Assembly: GCF_000745125.1 (NCBI RefSeq)
Contig: NZ_JQNF01000003.1
Span: 372,001-436,000 of the forward strand
Length of the DNA: 64,000 nt
DNA from: Carnobacterium jeotgali MS3
GTDB lineage: Bacteria; Bacillota; Bacilli; Lactobacillales; Carnobacteriaceae
Reading direction: 5' to 3'
Position numbers and translations under genes: made by a program
Notes under the pieces: generated by a model
The model's input: only the letters and a program-made list of their open reading frames with translations
What the model was told of the DNA's origin: nothing
Database searches by the model: none
In this document: in pieces, positions 48,461 to 58,961 of the stretch
How the letters are laid out: each line of letters opens with the position of its first letter
Position numbering within the stretch: the stretch's first letter is position 1

Positions 48461-51400
48461 TTAATCTACTGATTTTAAGGCTTCGATCATGTCTACGTTT
48501 TTGAGTTTGAAATGCATAGCGATCATAACGATTCCTGAGAATACAAGAGTTATGATTGCTGAGTAAAGATAGCTCAATGGTTGAATAGTTGGGCTGAACA
48601 TGAGGAGATCGATTTCGGCTGTATCTAATACGAAGCTGTGTAGCAAGACTCCTAATAGCGATCCAACAACGATTCCCATTAAAGTAAGAATAATATTTTC
48701 ACGATAAATATACATGGTCACTTCTTTATCGAAAAAGCCTAATACTTTAATAGTAGACAATTCTCTTTCGCGTTCAGAAACATTGATATTGGTTAAGTTG
48801 TATAGCACCACAAAAGCTAATAATCCAGCTGAAACGATTAGTACTAATGTTACAATTCCTAAACTTCCCATCGTTTCTTCAAATGCTTTACTGACGTCAC
48901 TACTAAAATTGACCAATAAGACACTTGGTTGTTCTGTCAATGTAGCTCCTAATGCTTCTTCATCTACTTTACCTTCACCATAGTTCAACAATTCAGTTGT
49001 GTATTCTGGTGATTTTCCAAACGTTGTTTCATAATAATCTTTGTTCATATATACATAATGGCCAGTATAATTTTCAACGATTTCTTTTATAACAACTTCA
49101 GCTTCTTTATTATCAGTATCAGTCAAAGTCAAAGTATCTCCTTTTTCCACGTCAATTAAATCGGCTAATTTCTCACTGATGATTACTCCTTCTTCAGGCA
49201 AAGAATACGTTTGACCAGAAGTGCGGTCGTTTAAGAGAACATAATCTTCAAAGTTTTCTGTTGTTGCAGGTGCAAACACAGTTACAGTTTGTGTGTTAAC
49301 TCCTTCAACATCGACTGTATAACTCTCTTGACTAACTTTCAAAGATTCATCAATAACTGGTTGATTGGCTACTACCTCATCATAGTCTGCTTTTTCAGAA
49401 TCACTTGCATCTGTATTTAGAGCAACGATGGCATCGTATTTCATGATTTTTCCATATTGCAAATCAGCCACATCTGAAATAGAATCTGATATACCGAATC
49501 CAGTTAAAATCAAAGCTGTACATCCTGCAACACCTAAAACAGTCATCAGCATACGTTGTTTGTAACGGAAAAGGTTCCGTGCAGTTACTTTTTGAATGAA
49601 GCCAAAATTATTCCAAATAAACGGAATACGTTCTAATAAAATGCGTTTCCCAATCTTGGGTGCTTTTAAACGCATCAACGTAGCTGGTGTACTTTGTAAA
49701 GCTACTCGTGTCGCAAGGTAAGCTGACATAACGGTACATAACAAAGCCACAATTAAAGAAATAACAGCGTAACTAAGGTAATACGTAACACGAACGGACG
49801 GTAAATTATACATTGACCCATACGCGTTAAAGATAACATTAGGGAACACTTGATACCCAACAACTAAACCAATAATGGTACCTAATAAACTGGCTACTGA
49901 AGCGTACACTAAGAATTTTTTAGAAATATCCCAATTAGAATACCCTAAAGCCTTTAATGTTCCAATTTGCAAGCGTTCTTCTTCTACCATGCGTGTCATA
50001 GTGGTCAAACAAACTAATGCAGCAATCAAGAAAAAGAATACGGGAAAGACTTGTGCAATTGCTGATATGCGGTCTGCATTATCGCTGAATTCGCTATAAC
50101 CAGGATTCGTTGAACGATCTAGTACGTAATACTCAGGCAGTTCTAACGTTTCTAAGTCTTTTTTTGCTTTAGCAAGCTCAGTCTCACCATCTGCAATTTC
50201 TTTTTCAGCATCTGCTGATTTTGTTTCAAACTCGGCCAATGCTGTTTCATAATCAGCTTGTCCAGATGTTATTTTTTCAAGCGCAGCAGCTAGTTCAGCT
50301 TCGCCGTTTGCTTTTTCTTGATTTAATTGCTCTTGACCCTCAATTAATTGGGCTTCTCCATTAGCAAGCGTTGTTCTTGCCGCTTGGATATCCGCTAATC
50401 CTTGAGCCATTTTTGCTTCATTAGCTGTTAGTTCAGCATCTGCTGCAGCCATTTTCGCTCGTGTTTCTTCAAAATTAGCGGAAATTTCGTTTAGCGCTGC
50501 TGAAACCGTGCTGTTTGGAACAACTCCGGCAAAGTAACCCGTAAAGGCTTCTCCCAGTGATGAGTCAACAGCTGTAGCTGCTTGAGTGATGCTCGTTTGA
50601 CTTTCAACGGGCACACTTTCAATCGGAACCGCTAAAATAGCTTTAGCATTTTCAACAAAAGATTCTCCATTAGCTAAAGATTGTTCTGCAGTTACTTTTT
50701 GTGCTTCAAAATTATTACGGGCATCAATAAGCTGCGTTTGAGCTACTTTTAAATCTGCTTCCTTTGCAGCTAATTCGACTTTTCCAGCTTCTAATTCTTG
50801 GCGTTTTTGATCGATTGTGGCTTGGGCGTTAGCTGTTTGCGTTTCTAAAGTCGCTTTGCCTTCAGCATAATCAGTACGTCCTTGATCCAATGTAGCTTTA
50901 GCATCGTCTAATTTTTTTTGTCCATCTGCTAATTGTTGCTTGGCATCATCGATTTCAGCTTGCCCGTCATCAATTTTCGCTTGCGCTTCTGAACGAATTT
51001 CGGCTAAGCGTTCTTCTGGTCTTTGTTCAACTACTTTTTCGATTTGTTCCATCTGATTTTCAACATTGTCCTCATACTCTGGCGAATAAGAAACAAGTGA
51101 ATCATTCTGTTTAAAAGACAGATACGCTTCTGTATAGAACTCTAACGTAAAATCTTCTTTGGGGATAACCGCAAATCCATCAACGGTTCCTTTTCCCACT
51201 GTACTGGTTCCTCTTGCAGAATTTTCAATATACTGCGGACTGTTCACAAAACCAACCACTTTAAAAGTTGTTGTAGCAAACGAATCTTCTAAATTGGTTT
51301 CTTCTTCTTCTGAAGAAAGCGTGACTGTATCACCAATTTTGTAAGCACTAGTCATACTGCTCTTATTATCTAAAGCAATTTCACCAGTTTTTTCTGGCAA

Positions 51401-51772
51401 ACGTCCCGATTTCACAACGTAATCATTTTGTGTGGTTTCTTCAGTCAAAGAGTAGCTTACTAATTTGGCAACCAAACTGCTATTTCCTAAAATAACATCT
51501 TGACTGTAACTCATGGTTACATCTGCGCCTTCGATGCTTTCTAAGGCTTTTTTATCATCGTCATTTAGTCCGTATGTAGACACCACTTTTGTATCCATCA
51601 GGTTCGTTTTGTTATAATACTGATTTGCGGTATCAATCATATCAGGACCAGTCGCTTTAATTCCAGCGAAAAAGGCAACTCCTAATGTGATGATGATAAA
51701 AATAGATAGAAATCGTGTTTTTGATTTCCCCATCTCTTTAAAGATGTCTTTCCATAGTGCTTTCTTTTTCAC
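48461..51772 (-). CDS. ABC transporter permease, FtsX-like, with long coiled coil
   Basis: 1103-aa permease. The first membrane segment (about residues 20-42) is followed by an extracellular domain that includes a long coiled coil (about 255-570) of repeated AQAKIDDGQAEIDDAKQQ-like heptads. Three membrane segments with an FtsX domain follow (about 590-720), then a second FtsX unit: a segment near 770, an outer domain and three final segments (about 985-1095). The ATPase gene lies 13 bases upstream on the same strand, so the two form a MacB-like or Bce-like complex acting on the outer face. The function (toxin/drug removal, wall lytic control) is not defined by sequence. The stop is followed at once by structured repeat copy 3. 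Confidence 0.88.
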   Translation of the reverse strand: MKKKALWKDIFKEMGKSKTRFLSIFIIITLGVAFFAGIKATGPDMIDTANQYYNKTNLMDTKVVSTYGLNDDDKKALESIEGADVTMSYSQDVILGNSSLVAKLVSYSLTEETTQNDYVVKSGRLPEKTGEIALDNKSSMTSAYKIGDTVTLSSEEEETNLEDSFATTTFKVVGFVNSPQYIENSARGTSTVGKGTVDGFAVIPKEDFTLEFYTEAYLSFKQNDSLVSYSPEYEDNVENQMEQIEKVVEQRPEERLAEIRSEAQAKIDDGQAEIDDAKQQLADGQKKLDDAKATLDQGRTDYAEGKATLETQTANAQATIDQKRQELEAGKVELAAKEADLKVAQTQLIDARNNFEAQKVTAEQSLANGESFVENAKAILAVPIESVPVESQTSITQAATAVDSSLGEAFTGYFAGVVPNSTVSAALNEISANFEETRAKMAAADAELTANEAKMAQGLADIQAARTTLANGEAQLIEGQEQLNQEKANGEAELAAALEKITSGQADYETALAEFETKSADAEKEIADGETELAKAKKDLETLELPEYYVLDRSTNPGYSEFSDNADRISAIAQVFPVFFFLIAALVCLTTMTRMVEEERLQIGTLKALGYSNWDISKKFLVYASVASLLGTIIGLVVGYQVFPNVIFNAYGSMYNLPSVRVTYYLSYAVISLIVALLCTVMSAYLATRVALQSTPATLMRLKAPKIGKRILLERIPFIWNNFGFIQKVTARNLFRYKQRMLMTVLGVAGCTALILTGFGISDSISDVADLQYGKIMKYDAIVALNTDASDSEKADYDEVVANQPVIDESLKVSQESYTVDVEGVNTQTVTVFAPATTENFEDYVLLNDRTSGQTYSLPEEGVIISEKLADLIDVEKGDTLTLTDTDNKEAEVVIKEIVENYTGHYVYMNKDYYETTFGKSPEYTTELLNYGEGKVDEEALGATLTEQPSVLLVNFSSDVSKAFEETMGSLGIVTLVLIVSAGLLAFVVLYNLTNINVSERERELSTIKVLGFFDKEVTMYIYRENIILTLMGIVVGSLLGVLLHSFVLDTAEIDLLMFSPTIQPLSYLYSAIITLVFSGIVMIAMHFKLKNVDMIEALKSVD

Positions 51773-51785
51773 TTTTATTCCCCCT

Positions 51786-52487
51786 CTACCATTCGATATC
51801 TTCTACGGACATAGGGTGGTCATTCAGTGTCACATTACGTACTTTTGCATTGTTTATTTCAATCATGCGATCTGCCATTGGAGCGATTGCTTTATTATGT
51901 GTGATAACGATAACGGTCGTACCCGTATTTTTACAAGTATCCTGCAATAGTTTTAAAACTTGTTTTCCAGTTTCATAATCTAAAGCACCGGTTGGCTCAT
52001 CACATAAAAGAAGTTTCGGCTGTTTAGCTAAAGCTCTTGCAATGGCTACCCGCTGTTGTTCCCCACCAGATAACTGTGCTGGGAAATTGTCTAAGCGTTT
52101 GCCTAAGCCGACATCTTCAAGAACCTTTTGAGCATCTAACGCTTTGCTAGAAATTTCCGAAGCCAATTCGACATTTTCAATAGCTGTTAAATTAGGGACT
52201 AAATTATAAAATTGAAAAACAAATCCAACATCATCACGACGGTATTGAGTGAGTTGTTTTGTATTAAATTGGGCAATATCTGTTCCATCAACGAGTATCT
52301 GTCCTTCATCTGCCGTATCCATTCCACCTAGGATATTTAGAACGGTTGATTTCCCCGCACCACTTGGTCCGACAATTACTGCAAATTCACCTTTTTCAAT
52401 TTCAAATGAAATACCATCATTTGCGGCAATGACTGTTTCACCCATTTTGTATCGTTTAAATTCATTTTTTATCTCTACAAAAGACAT
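51786..52487 (-). CDS. ABC transporter ATP-binding protein (partner of FtsX permease)
   Basis: 233-aa ATPase of the LolD/MacB type. Walker [10 protein letters not shown] (about residue 42), signature [16 protein letters not shown] (about 140), Walker [13 protein letters not shown], switch His in VIVITHNK. The ATG at 52487 has AAGGTG upstream; the in-frame extension to 52532 lacks a site. It overlaps nothing and is followed after 13 bases by the permease gene. Confidence 0.93.
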   Translation of the reverse strand: MSFVEIKNEFKRYKMGETVIAANDGISFEIEKGEFAVIVGPSGAGKSTVLNILGGMDTADEGQILVDGTDIAQFNTKQLTQYRRDDVGFVFQFYNLVPNLTAIENVELASEISSKALDAQKVLEDVGLGKRLDNFPAQLSGGEQQRVAIARALAKQPKLLLCDEPTGALDYETGKQVLKLLQDTCKNTGTTVIVITHNKAIAPMADRMIEINNAKVRNVTLNDHPMSVEDIEW

Positions 52488-52606
52488 TTTTGCACCTTCA
52501 TTTCTTAAAATAATTCTAAGTAAGTGTACCATAAAGTAAGTTAAATAAAACCTTTAGTCCACACTCAATTCATAAGATTTTACACTAATAAAAACTAAAT
52601 TGCGAG

Positions 52607-52642
52607 AAAAAAGCCGAGGAAAACACTCCCCGACTTTTTTTC
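52607..52642 (-). terminator. Terminator between the permease-type genes
   Basis: AAAAAGCCGAGG with CCCCGACTTTTT, imperfect stem with A and T runs on both sides, between the amino acid permease stop (52686) and the ATPase start. Confidence 0.75.
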
Positions 52643-52685
52643 TTACGTTGTTTTACAACTATTATAACTGTCACAAAAAGACTTC

Positions 52686-54062
52686 CTATTTATTCAATTC
52701 ACTATGGTTATACCCATACGTAAGATAGAAAATCACACCTAAAATTAACCAGATAACGAATGAAATCCAAACCGATAACGACAGTTGGATCATCAAGTAA
52801 ATGCACACGACAATGGAAACGATTGGGAAAATAGGAACAAACGGAACTTTAAATTCTCCATCTTTTGGTTCGCCGAAGTCTTTGCGTAGTTTAATAATTC
52901 CTATAGCTAAAATCACAAATATCATTAATGTCACAATATTCGTTAACTCTGCTAATTTGCCAAGTGGCACTATTCCAGCCAGTACAGCTGAGACTGTGCC
53001 AGCTATTTGTGTTGCAAATTTAGGACCTTTTGTTTTAGTATCTACTTTACTCAATTTCTTTGGAAGTAGTCCATCTCTTCCAATGGCATAAATCAAACGC
53101 CCTAATCCATAAGTCATTGAGATGAGAACAGTTAAAAGCGTTACTATTGCTCCTACAGAAATAATACCGGCAATAAAATCTTGCCCAATAAAACGTATTG
53201 CAAAAGCAACAGGATCTTTAACATCTAATTGTGCATAAGGAACAATTCCCGTTAACACTAACGTCACTGCGATGTACAAAACAGTAGCAACTCCAAGTGA
53301 ACCGATGATTCCTCTTGGGATATCTCTACGTGGATTCTTGGTTTCTTCTGCTGCCGTACTGACAGCGTCAAATCCTAGGAAAGCAAAGAAAACGACTGCC
53401 GCTCCTGATGCGATTCCTTTTACGCCAAAAGGAGCAAAAGGTGTCCAGTTTTCTGGTTTAACATAAAATACGCCTACGACAATAAATAACGCAATCAAAC
53501 CAAATTTTATAAACACCATAATATTATTTAAACGCAACGCTTTTTTAGCCCCTTGGACCACAATGTACGTAACGACAAATGTAATCAGTACAGCAATCAC
53601 GTCAATATAAGATCCAGTTTCAGCATTATAAGAAGAACGCAATGCAATGGGCAATCCAAGGCCAATTCCATCTAGAAAACCATTCATGTAACCTGACCAG
53701 CCTGATGCTACTGAAGCATTTGCTAGTAAATACTCACATATCATTAACCAACCGACTAGCCAACCAATGATTTCACCAAAAACTGTGTAGCCATAAGAAT
53801 ATGCTCCACCTGCCACTGGAATTCGAGAAGCGAATTCCGCGTAACATAAGGCCGATAATACACACGAAAAAGCTGCGATAATAAACGAAATAATCAAAGC
53901 CGGTCCAGCTGTCAATGCAGCAGCTGTTCCTGTGATTACAAAAATTCCTGTTCCAACAATTGCGCCTAAACCTAGTAAAATGAGATCCATCGTTTTTAAC
54001 TCTCTTTTTAAATTAGTTGGCTTTTCAATTGTCTCCAATGGTTTCTTTCTAAAATAATTCAT
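52686..54062 (-). CDS. Amino acid permease (APC family, YfnA/CAT-like)
   Basis: 458-aa transporter with about 12 membrane segments. GLGAIVGTGIFVITGTAA (about residues 31-48) and AFSCVLSALCYAEFASRIPVAGGAYSYGY (key residues YAEF, GGAY) are the APC signatures; the rest resembles the cationic amino acid transporter subgroup (YfnA). The substrate is not determined. It is 33 bases after the GRP transporter gene on the same strand. Confidence 0.92.
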   Translation of the reverse strand: MNYFRKKPLETIEKPTNLKRELKTMDLILLGLGAIVGTGIFVITGTAAALTAGPALIISFIIAAFSCVLSALCYAEFASRIPVAGGAYSYGYTVFGEIIGWLVGWLMICEYLLANASVASGWSGYMNGFLDGIGLGLPIALRSSYNAETGSYIDVIAVLITFVVTYIVVQGAKKALRLNNIMVFIKFGLIALFIVVGVFYVKPENWTPFAPFGVKGIASGAAVVFFAFLGFDAVSTAAEETKNPRRDIPRGIIGSLGVATVLYIAVTLVLTGIVPYAQLDVKDPVAFAIRFIGQDFIAGIISVGAIVTLLTVLISMTYGLGRLIYAIGRDGLLPKKLSKVDTKTKGPKFATQIAGTVSAVLAGIVPLGKLAELTNIVTLMIFVILAIGIIKLRKDFGEPKDGEFKVPFVPIFPIVSIVVCIYLMIQLSLSVWISFVIWLILGVIFYLTYGYNHSELNK

Positions 54063-54095
54063 CTGCTAACATTCCCATCCGCTCATAAAATTTAT

Positions 54096-54953
54096 CTATG
54101 ATTTAACATAACCTAATAAAACGCCACCGACAATGACTAAAATACAACCCCATAAAATATAACGGAATTCTCGTTTGGTTTTCGTTTCTCCTAAGAACCA
54201 AATGCTACCTAATGTAGAAATAATGATACCGGTTTGTGATAGAGAGAAGCTGATGGCTAATCCTACTTTTTCCATTGAAATCAACATAAAGATATTCCCA
54301 GTTGCCCAGACTAGTCCGGTCACCAAATTACGTAGCGTATAGTGGCTCTTGATGTCTTGCTTAACTGAAAAGAGCAACGACCCAATTAGCATTCCTACAG
54401 CTTGAGGTAAAATAACAGCCATTGCATCTACTCCAGCTGCATTTATGGTGATTGTATACAATCCGTATCCAATGGTAGATAAAATCAGTGCTTTAGCTCC
54501 TGATTTCTTTTGTCCGTTAGAATTGTCAGTCACTTCTTTATTATCCGTTACCGTTGTGAAAGTTACACCAAAAATTAAAATGATAATAGCAATAATCCCT
54601 AGAATAATATCTCTTGTACTTGTCCATTCTCTAAACAAAAGTACGCCTGCAAGTGTGTTAACGATTAATTGTAATCCTGTTGAGATTGGCAAAGTGTTTG
54701 ACACTCCGATAAATTTCATACTTTGGAACTGTTGCATTTGACCTATTGACCACAATGCTCCTGATAATAAACCAACTAATACAATTTTCATATCGATTAT
54801 TGGTTGATAAACAAAATATGCCCCTATTGCAAAAAGAACTGCTCCAGCTGACATTCCTACCGTTTGTTGGTACGAATTTCCGCCTAATTTATTACTCACT
54901 AATCCAATACTGCCCCATGCTATAGCAGGAATCAGTGCGATTAAAATTTCCAT
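54096..54953 (-). CDS. GRP-family sugar uptake protein (GlcU/RbsU-like)
   Basis: 285-aa membrane protein of the glucose/ribose porter family (ten segments). The N-terminus MEILIALIPAIAWGSIGL is the family start; I take the ATG at 54953, with 54962 as an alternative, because the annotated longer frame begins with codons of the ribosome-site region (AAGAGGAAG). GRP proteins import glucose or ribose by proton symport. It is upstream of the amino acid permease gene and may share a message with it. Confidence 0.9.
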   Translation of the reverse strand: MEILIALIPAIAWGSIGLVSNKLGGNSYQQTVGMSAGAVLFAIGAYFVYQPIIDMKIVLVGLLSGALWSIGQMQQFQSMKFIGVSNTLPISTGLQLIVNTLAGVLLFREWTSTRDIILGIIAIIILIFGVTFTTVTDNKEVTDNSNGQKKSGAKALILSTIGYGLYTITINAAGVDAMAVILPQAVGMLIGSLLFSVKQDIKSHYTLRNLVTGLVWATGNIFMLISMEKVGLAISFSLSQTGIIISTLGSIWFLGETKTKREFRYILWGCILVIVGGVLLGYVKS

Positions 54954-55136
54954 TTTTTCCATCTTCCTCTTCAATTTATTTCATCACTTTGTACATCATA
55001 ACAGTTCAAGTGCATTCTTAACAAGAAAAGTTCTTGAATCTGCAAAACAGTTTACAGGTTTATGGAAGAAACTGCTAGAATATGATAAAGTAAGAGAAGA
55101 AAATTTGAATGTACGCGATTAGTAGAAATGAGGTCA

Positions 55137-56417
55137 ATGAAAGAAATGACAAAGTATGATGTATTAGTAGTTGGCGGAGGAACTAGCGGTATGATGGCTG
55201 CTATCTCTGCAGCAGAACATGGTGCAAAAGTAGCCGTAATTGAAAAAAACACAACACTTGGTCGTAAATTACTCGTAACTGGCGGCGGTAGATGTAATGT
55301 CACCAACAACCGTGATAAAGAAGAAATTATCGCACACATTCCTGGAAACGGTCGTTTTTTATATAGTGCTTTTCATCAATATGATAACTACGATATTATG
55401 GACTTCTTTAGATCGAATGGTGTGGTACTGAAAGAAGAAGATCATGGCAGAATGTTTCCAATAACAGATAAGTCTAGAACGATTTTAGAAGCATTGATTG
55501 GGATTATGGATCGTTTAAAAATTGCTATTTATACAGATGCTCCGGTTGATACTTTATTATTTAATGAAGGAAAAGCAACTGGAGTACTGCTAGAAGATGG
55601 ACGAAGCATCCACGCAAGTTGTGTGATTGTTTCAACAGGTGGCCGTGCTATGCCTAGAACGGGTTCAACAGGTGATGGCTACAAATGGGCTAAAAAAGCT
55701 GGACATACGATTAACCCTCTCTATCCAACAGAAGCACCTATTCTATCTGATGAAGGTTTTATCCAAGATAAAACCTTACAAGGACTTTCTTTAAGGGACA
55801 TCGCTTTAAGTGTTTTAAATAAAAAAGGTAAACAAGTCATCACTCATCAAATGGATATGATTTTCACTCACTTTGGTATTTCTGGTCCAGCAGTGCTGCG
55901 TTGTTCTATGTTTGTTCACCAGACTATGAAACGGGATAAATCAGAAGAAGTTGTGATGAGTTTAGATGCTCTCCCAAATGTATCCAAAGGTGAGTTGACT
56001 CAACAGTTGCAACAATTGATTAAAAACGATGGAGATAAAAGCACTAAAAATGCTTTGAAAGGCCTTGTTCCTGAACGCTATTTGCTATTTGCACTGGTTA
56101 GAGCAGGTTTAGATGAAAATGCTCCATTAAAACAAGTCCCTCCAGAAAAAATCACTCAATTTATTGAATTTATTAAAGATTTTCGTTTTACAGCTAATGG
56201 TACTTTGCCAATTGAAAAAGCTTTTGTTACAGGTGGAGGCATCAATACCAAGGAAGTTAATCCGAAAACTATGGAAAGTAAGTTCACTAACGGTCTTTTC
56301 TTTACTGGTGAAATTTTAGATTACAATGGCTACACAGGTGGCTACAATATCACGGGTGCTTTTATTACTGGTCGCATTGCCGGTATGCATGCAGCTGAAG
56401 TAGCTTTAGCAAATTAG
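55137..56417 (+). CDS. HI0933-like FAD-dependent oxidoreductase
   Basis: 426-aa flavoprotein of the HI0933/YtfP (BaiN-like) family. The dinucleotide-binding motif DVLVVGGGTSGMMAAISAAEHG is at the N-terminus (key residues GGGTSG), GGGRCNVTNNR near residue 50 is the family mark, TGGRAMPRTGSTGDGYKWA and GEILDYNGYTGGYNI close the FAD site. The reaction is unknown. Starts at 55128, 55137 and 55146 are in frame; the GAGG at 55130-55134 favours a start after 55128. The next gene follows 30 bases later. Confidence 0.92.
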   Translation: MKEMTKYDVLVVGGGTSGMMAAISAAEHGAKVAVIEKNTTLGRKLLVTGGGRCNVTNNRDKEEIIAHIPGNGRFLYSAFHQYDNYDIMDFFRSNGVVLKEEDHGRMFPITDKSRTILEALIGIMDRLKIAIYTDAPVDTLLFNEGKATGVLLEDGRSIHASCVIVSTGGRAMPRTGSTGDGYKWAKKAGHTINPLYPTEAPILSDEGFIQDKTLQGLSLRDIALSVLNKKGKQVITHQMDMIFTHFGISGPAVLRCSMFVHQTMKRDKSEEVVMSLDALPNVSKGELTQQLQQLIKNDGDKSTKNALKGLVPERYLLFALVRAGLDENAPLKQVPPEKITQFIEFIKDFRFTANGTLPIEKAFVTGGGINTKEVNPKTMESKFTNGLFFTGEILDYNGYTGGYNITGAFITGRIAGMHAAEVALAN

Positions 56418-56447
56418 TTCATTTTGAAATGCGAAAGGATGGTTGCA

Positions 56448-56987
56448 GTGAAAAAGAAAATTGCGATTGATATGGATCAAGTAATTGCAGATATGGAAAT
56501 TAGTTTTGTTGAATTATTCAAAAAGGAGTACAATCTGTCTTTTGAAACGATTGAAGATTACCTAGCTGAGAATCCAAATTTCGATTTAGTAACGACCATA
56601 AAAGAGCTCTATCCTTTGATTAATAATTATACTTTTTTCAGAAATATCCCAGTCATGAAAGACAGCCAGTCTGTCTTACGTGAGCTAGCAGAAAAATATG
56701 ATTTATACATCGCCACAGCGGCTATGGATGTGCCTAAGACTTTTACTGCTAAATATGAGTGGTTACAAGAACATTTTGATTTTATTGATCCTCAGCATTA
56801 TATTTTTTGTGGGGATAAAAGCATCGTTCACACAGATTATTTGATTGATGATTCTATTCGTCAATTAGACCGTTTTTCTGGAACTGGGATTCTTTTTGTT
56901 AATTCATTAAATGATACTGAAGAACGCTATATTCGTGCGAATAACTGGAAAGACATCCGTGATTATTTTTTGTCGATTAAAGATTAA
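56448..56987 (+). CDS. 5'(3')-deoxyribonucleotidase-type phosphatase
   Basis: 179-aa HAD-superfamily nucleotidase (NT5C family), which dephosphorylates (deoxy)nucleoside monophosphates in the cytoplasm. The nucleophile motif is IDMDQVIAD near the N-terminus; ATAAMD gives motif II; DYLIDDSIRQLD gives the acidic motif near the end. The GTG at 56448 follows an AGGATGG site; other in-frame starts overlap that site. It is probably cotranscribed with the flavoprotein gene and ends before a strong terminator. Confidence 0.88.
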   Translation: MKKKIAIDMDQVIADMEISFVELFKKEYNLSFETIEDYLAENPNFDLVTTIKELYPLINNYTFFRNIPVMKDSQSVLRELAEKYDLYIATAAMDVPKTFTAKYEWLQEHFDFIDPQHYIFCGDKSIVHTDYLIDDSIRQLDRFSGTGILFVNSLNDTEERYIRANNWKDIRDYFLSIKD

Positions 56988-57056
56988 TAGTAATTTATTT
57001 GCTAGTTTTTCTTAAAATAAGTTGATCAATACCTATTGCGAATGCTTCAAAAATGT

Positions 57057-57110
57057 AAAAAAAAAAAAAGCGTTAAACCATTTTAAAAAATGGTTTAACG
57101 CTTTTTTTCT
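57057..57110. terminator. Strong bidirectional terminator
   Basis: AAAGCGTTAAACCATTTT / AAAATGGTTTAACGCTTT, perfect long stem, with a run of A on the left and T on the right. It serves two convergent genes. Confidence 0.95.
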
Positions 57111-57114
57111 ACTT

Positions 57115-57603
57115 TTAATTTGCTTCAATAGCAACAAATTCAGCTTTGATCAGCTTTTGTAAATCAATTGGATTTACTTCGATTTGCATGCCTCTTTTTC
57201 CTGCTGAAACAATCATTTTATCCATTTTCTCAGCTTTGATCGAAATGAAAGTTGGAAAAACTTTTTTCATTCCGATTGGAGAGCAACCACCTCGAATGTA
57301 ACCTGTCGTTTTTTCTAAGTCTGTCAAAGGCAGCAATTCAACTTTTTTATTTCCGCTCGCTTTAGCTAACGATTTCAAATCAAGTTCGCTGGTCCCCGGA
57401 ATGCACGCTACTATCACACCTGTCTTGTCGCCAGTGATTACCAGTGTTTTGTAAATCCAATCTTTGGGTACTGTTAAGTGGTCAAAGACTGCTTCAGCAC
57501 CTAAATGATCTTCACTCCAAGGGAATTCATACGTTTGATAAGAAATATTATTGCTTTCCAATAATCTAATAGCATTGGTCTTTTGTAGTTTATTTTTTTT
57601 CAT
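57115..57603 (-). CDS. ybaK: Cys-tRNA(Pro)/Cys-tRNA(Cys) deacylase
   Basis: 162-aa editing enzyme of the YbaK/EbsC family, which clears mischarged Cys-tRNA(Pro). The conserved YKTLVITGDKTGVIVACIPG contains the K...G pocket, and RGGCSPIGMKK is the family loop. It stands alone, convergent with the nucleotidase gene. Confidence 0.93.
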   Translation of the reverse strand: MKKNKLQKTNAIRLLESNNISYQTYEFPWSEDHLGAEAVFDHLTVPKDWIYKTLVITGDKTGVIVACIPGTSELDLKSLAKASGNKKVELLPLTDLEKTTGYIRGGCSPIGMKKVFPTFISIKAEKMDKMIVSAGKRGMQIEVNPIDLQKLIKAEFVAIEAN

Positions 57604-57782
57604 TTGTATCCTACTTTCTTTTCAAAGTAGTTTAATTCAGCTTGTTCACCTATTTTTTTTGTCAAATAGTATGGCTAATTCAAAAAATTTCTTGCGGAAT
57701 AGCTGAATTTCCTTGTGAAAGCCCTAGTATCGTCTTAAGCAATTAATTAGATACATCTATCTAAACTAAAAGTATAAAACTA

Positions 57783-58961
57783 CTAACCTTTACGAATTAC
57801 ATAGACTTTTAGATAGTCACTTTGTGGATAATGAGGATTAATTTTAAAATCTTCAGAAAGGGTATGTTTTTCTAAAATTTGATAAGACATACCTTTATTG
57901 TCGAATGCGTTTTCGATGAATTGCTCGAATCTTTCAGTTGAAATATTTGCAGCATTAGTTGAAGCAATGATTACGCCATCTTCATTTGTAATGTCGATGA
58001 TGTCTTCTAAAAGTGCTGTATAATCTTTAGCCACGCTGAATGTTCTTTTTTTCGAACGAGCAAAACTTGGTGGATCAACAATAACTGTATCAAATGATAA
58101 TTGTTTGCGAATCGCATATCTAAAGTAATCGAAGACATCCATCACACGTATTGTTTGCAATTCAGGATCTAAATTGTTCACTTCAAATTGTTCTTTTGTT
58201 TTTTCTAGACTGCGATTAGCTAAGTCTACACTCGTTGTATGGCTCGCTCCACCTATTGCTGCAGCAACTGAAAAAGCTCCAGTATAGCTAAACGTATTTA
58301 ATACAGTTTTATCCATTGAATAATTTTCAAGAATACTATTGCGAACATTGCGTTGATCTAAGAAAATCCCAGTCATTAATCCATCATTTAAATAAGTAGC
58401 ATAAGTTATCCCATTTTCTTTAATTAATAACGGTTCTGGTGCTTCTTCGCCATAGATGTGATCTGTTTCTGGTTTCGTTTTGCTTTGATATCTAATTTTT
58501 TCATAAACACCTTTAACATTTGGAACAGCTGATAAAAAAGCTTTTAAAATCGTTTGTTGGTGTTTGTAGATTCCTATACTGTACCATGAGAAGACATAAT
58601 AGTCCGCATACATATCAATAGTCAATCCGCCTAGTCCATCACCTTCACCATTGAAGAAACGATAAGCAGTTGTTTGTTCATTTTCTTTTAAACTAACTCG
58701 TTCTGCGGCAGCTTGTTTAAATAAGTGCTCAAAGAAACTTTGATCGATTTTTTCGTTTTCATTTAACGTTAAAATCCACCCGTCACCTTTGTTTTGTTTA
58801 GCCAGATAAGCTCGTGCAACAAATTTTTTATTATCATCTAAAAGTTCAACTACTGTTCCTTCAGATTCAATCGGTTCTTTAACAAAATCTTCTTTTAAGA
58901 GTACCGGATATCCATCTCGAACCATTTGTGTTGCTCGTCTTTTTAATTTATATTTTTCCAC
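57783..58961 (-). CDS. Class I rRNA methyltransferase (RlmI/YwbD family)
   Basis: 392-aa SAM-dependent methyltransferase, likely modifying a cytosine of 23S rRNA (RlmI in E. coli makes m5C1962). An N-terminal PUA domain (residues 1-75; KRRATQMVRDGYPVL) precedes the Rossmann domain: LNTFSYTGAFSVAAAIGGA is the SAM site, VDPPSFARSKK the catalytic loop. The start at 58961 lacks a strong visible site but is the usual family start. Monocistronic. Confidence 0.9.
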   Translation of the reverse strand: MEKYKLKRRATQMVRDGYPVLLKEDFVKEPIESEGTVVELLDDNKKFVARAYLAKQNKGDGWILTLNENEKIDQSFFEHLFKQAAAERVSLKENEQTTAYRFFNGEGDGLGGLTIDMYADYYVFSWYSIGIYKHQQTILKAFLSAVPNVKGVYEKIRYQSKTKPETDHIYGEEAPEPLLIKENGITYATYLNDGLMTGIFLDQRNVRNSILENYSMDKTVLNTFSYTGAFSVAAAIGGASHTTSVDLANRSLEKTKEQFEVNNLDPELQTIRVMDVFDYFRYAIRKQLSFDTVIVDPPSFARSKKRTFSVAKDYTALLEDIIDITNEDGVIIASTNAANISTERFEQFIENAFDNKGMSYQILEKHTLSEDFKINPHYPQSDYLKVYVIRKG

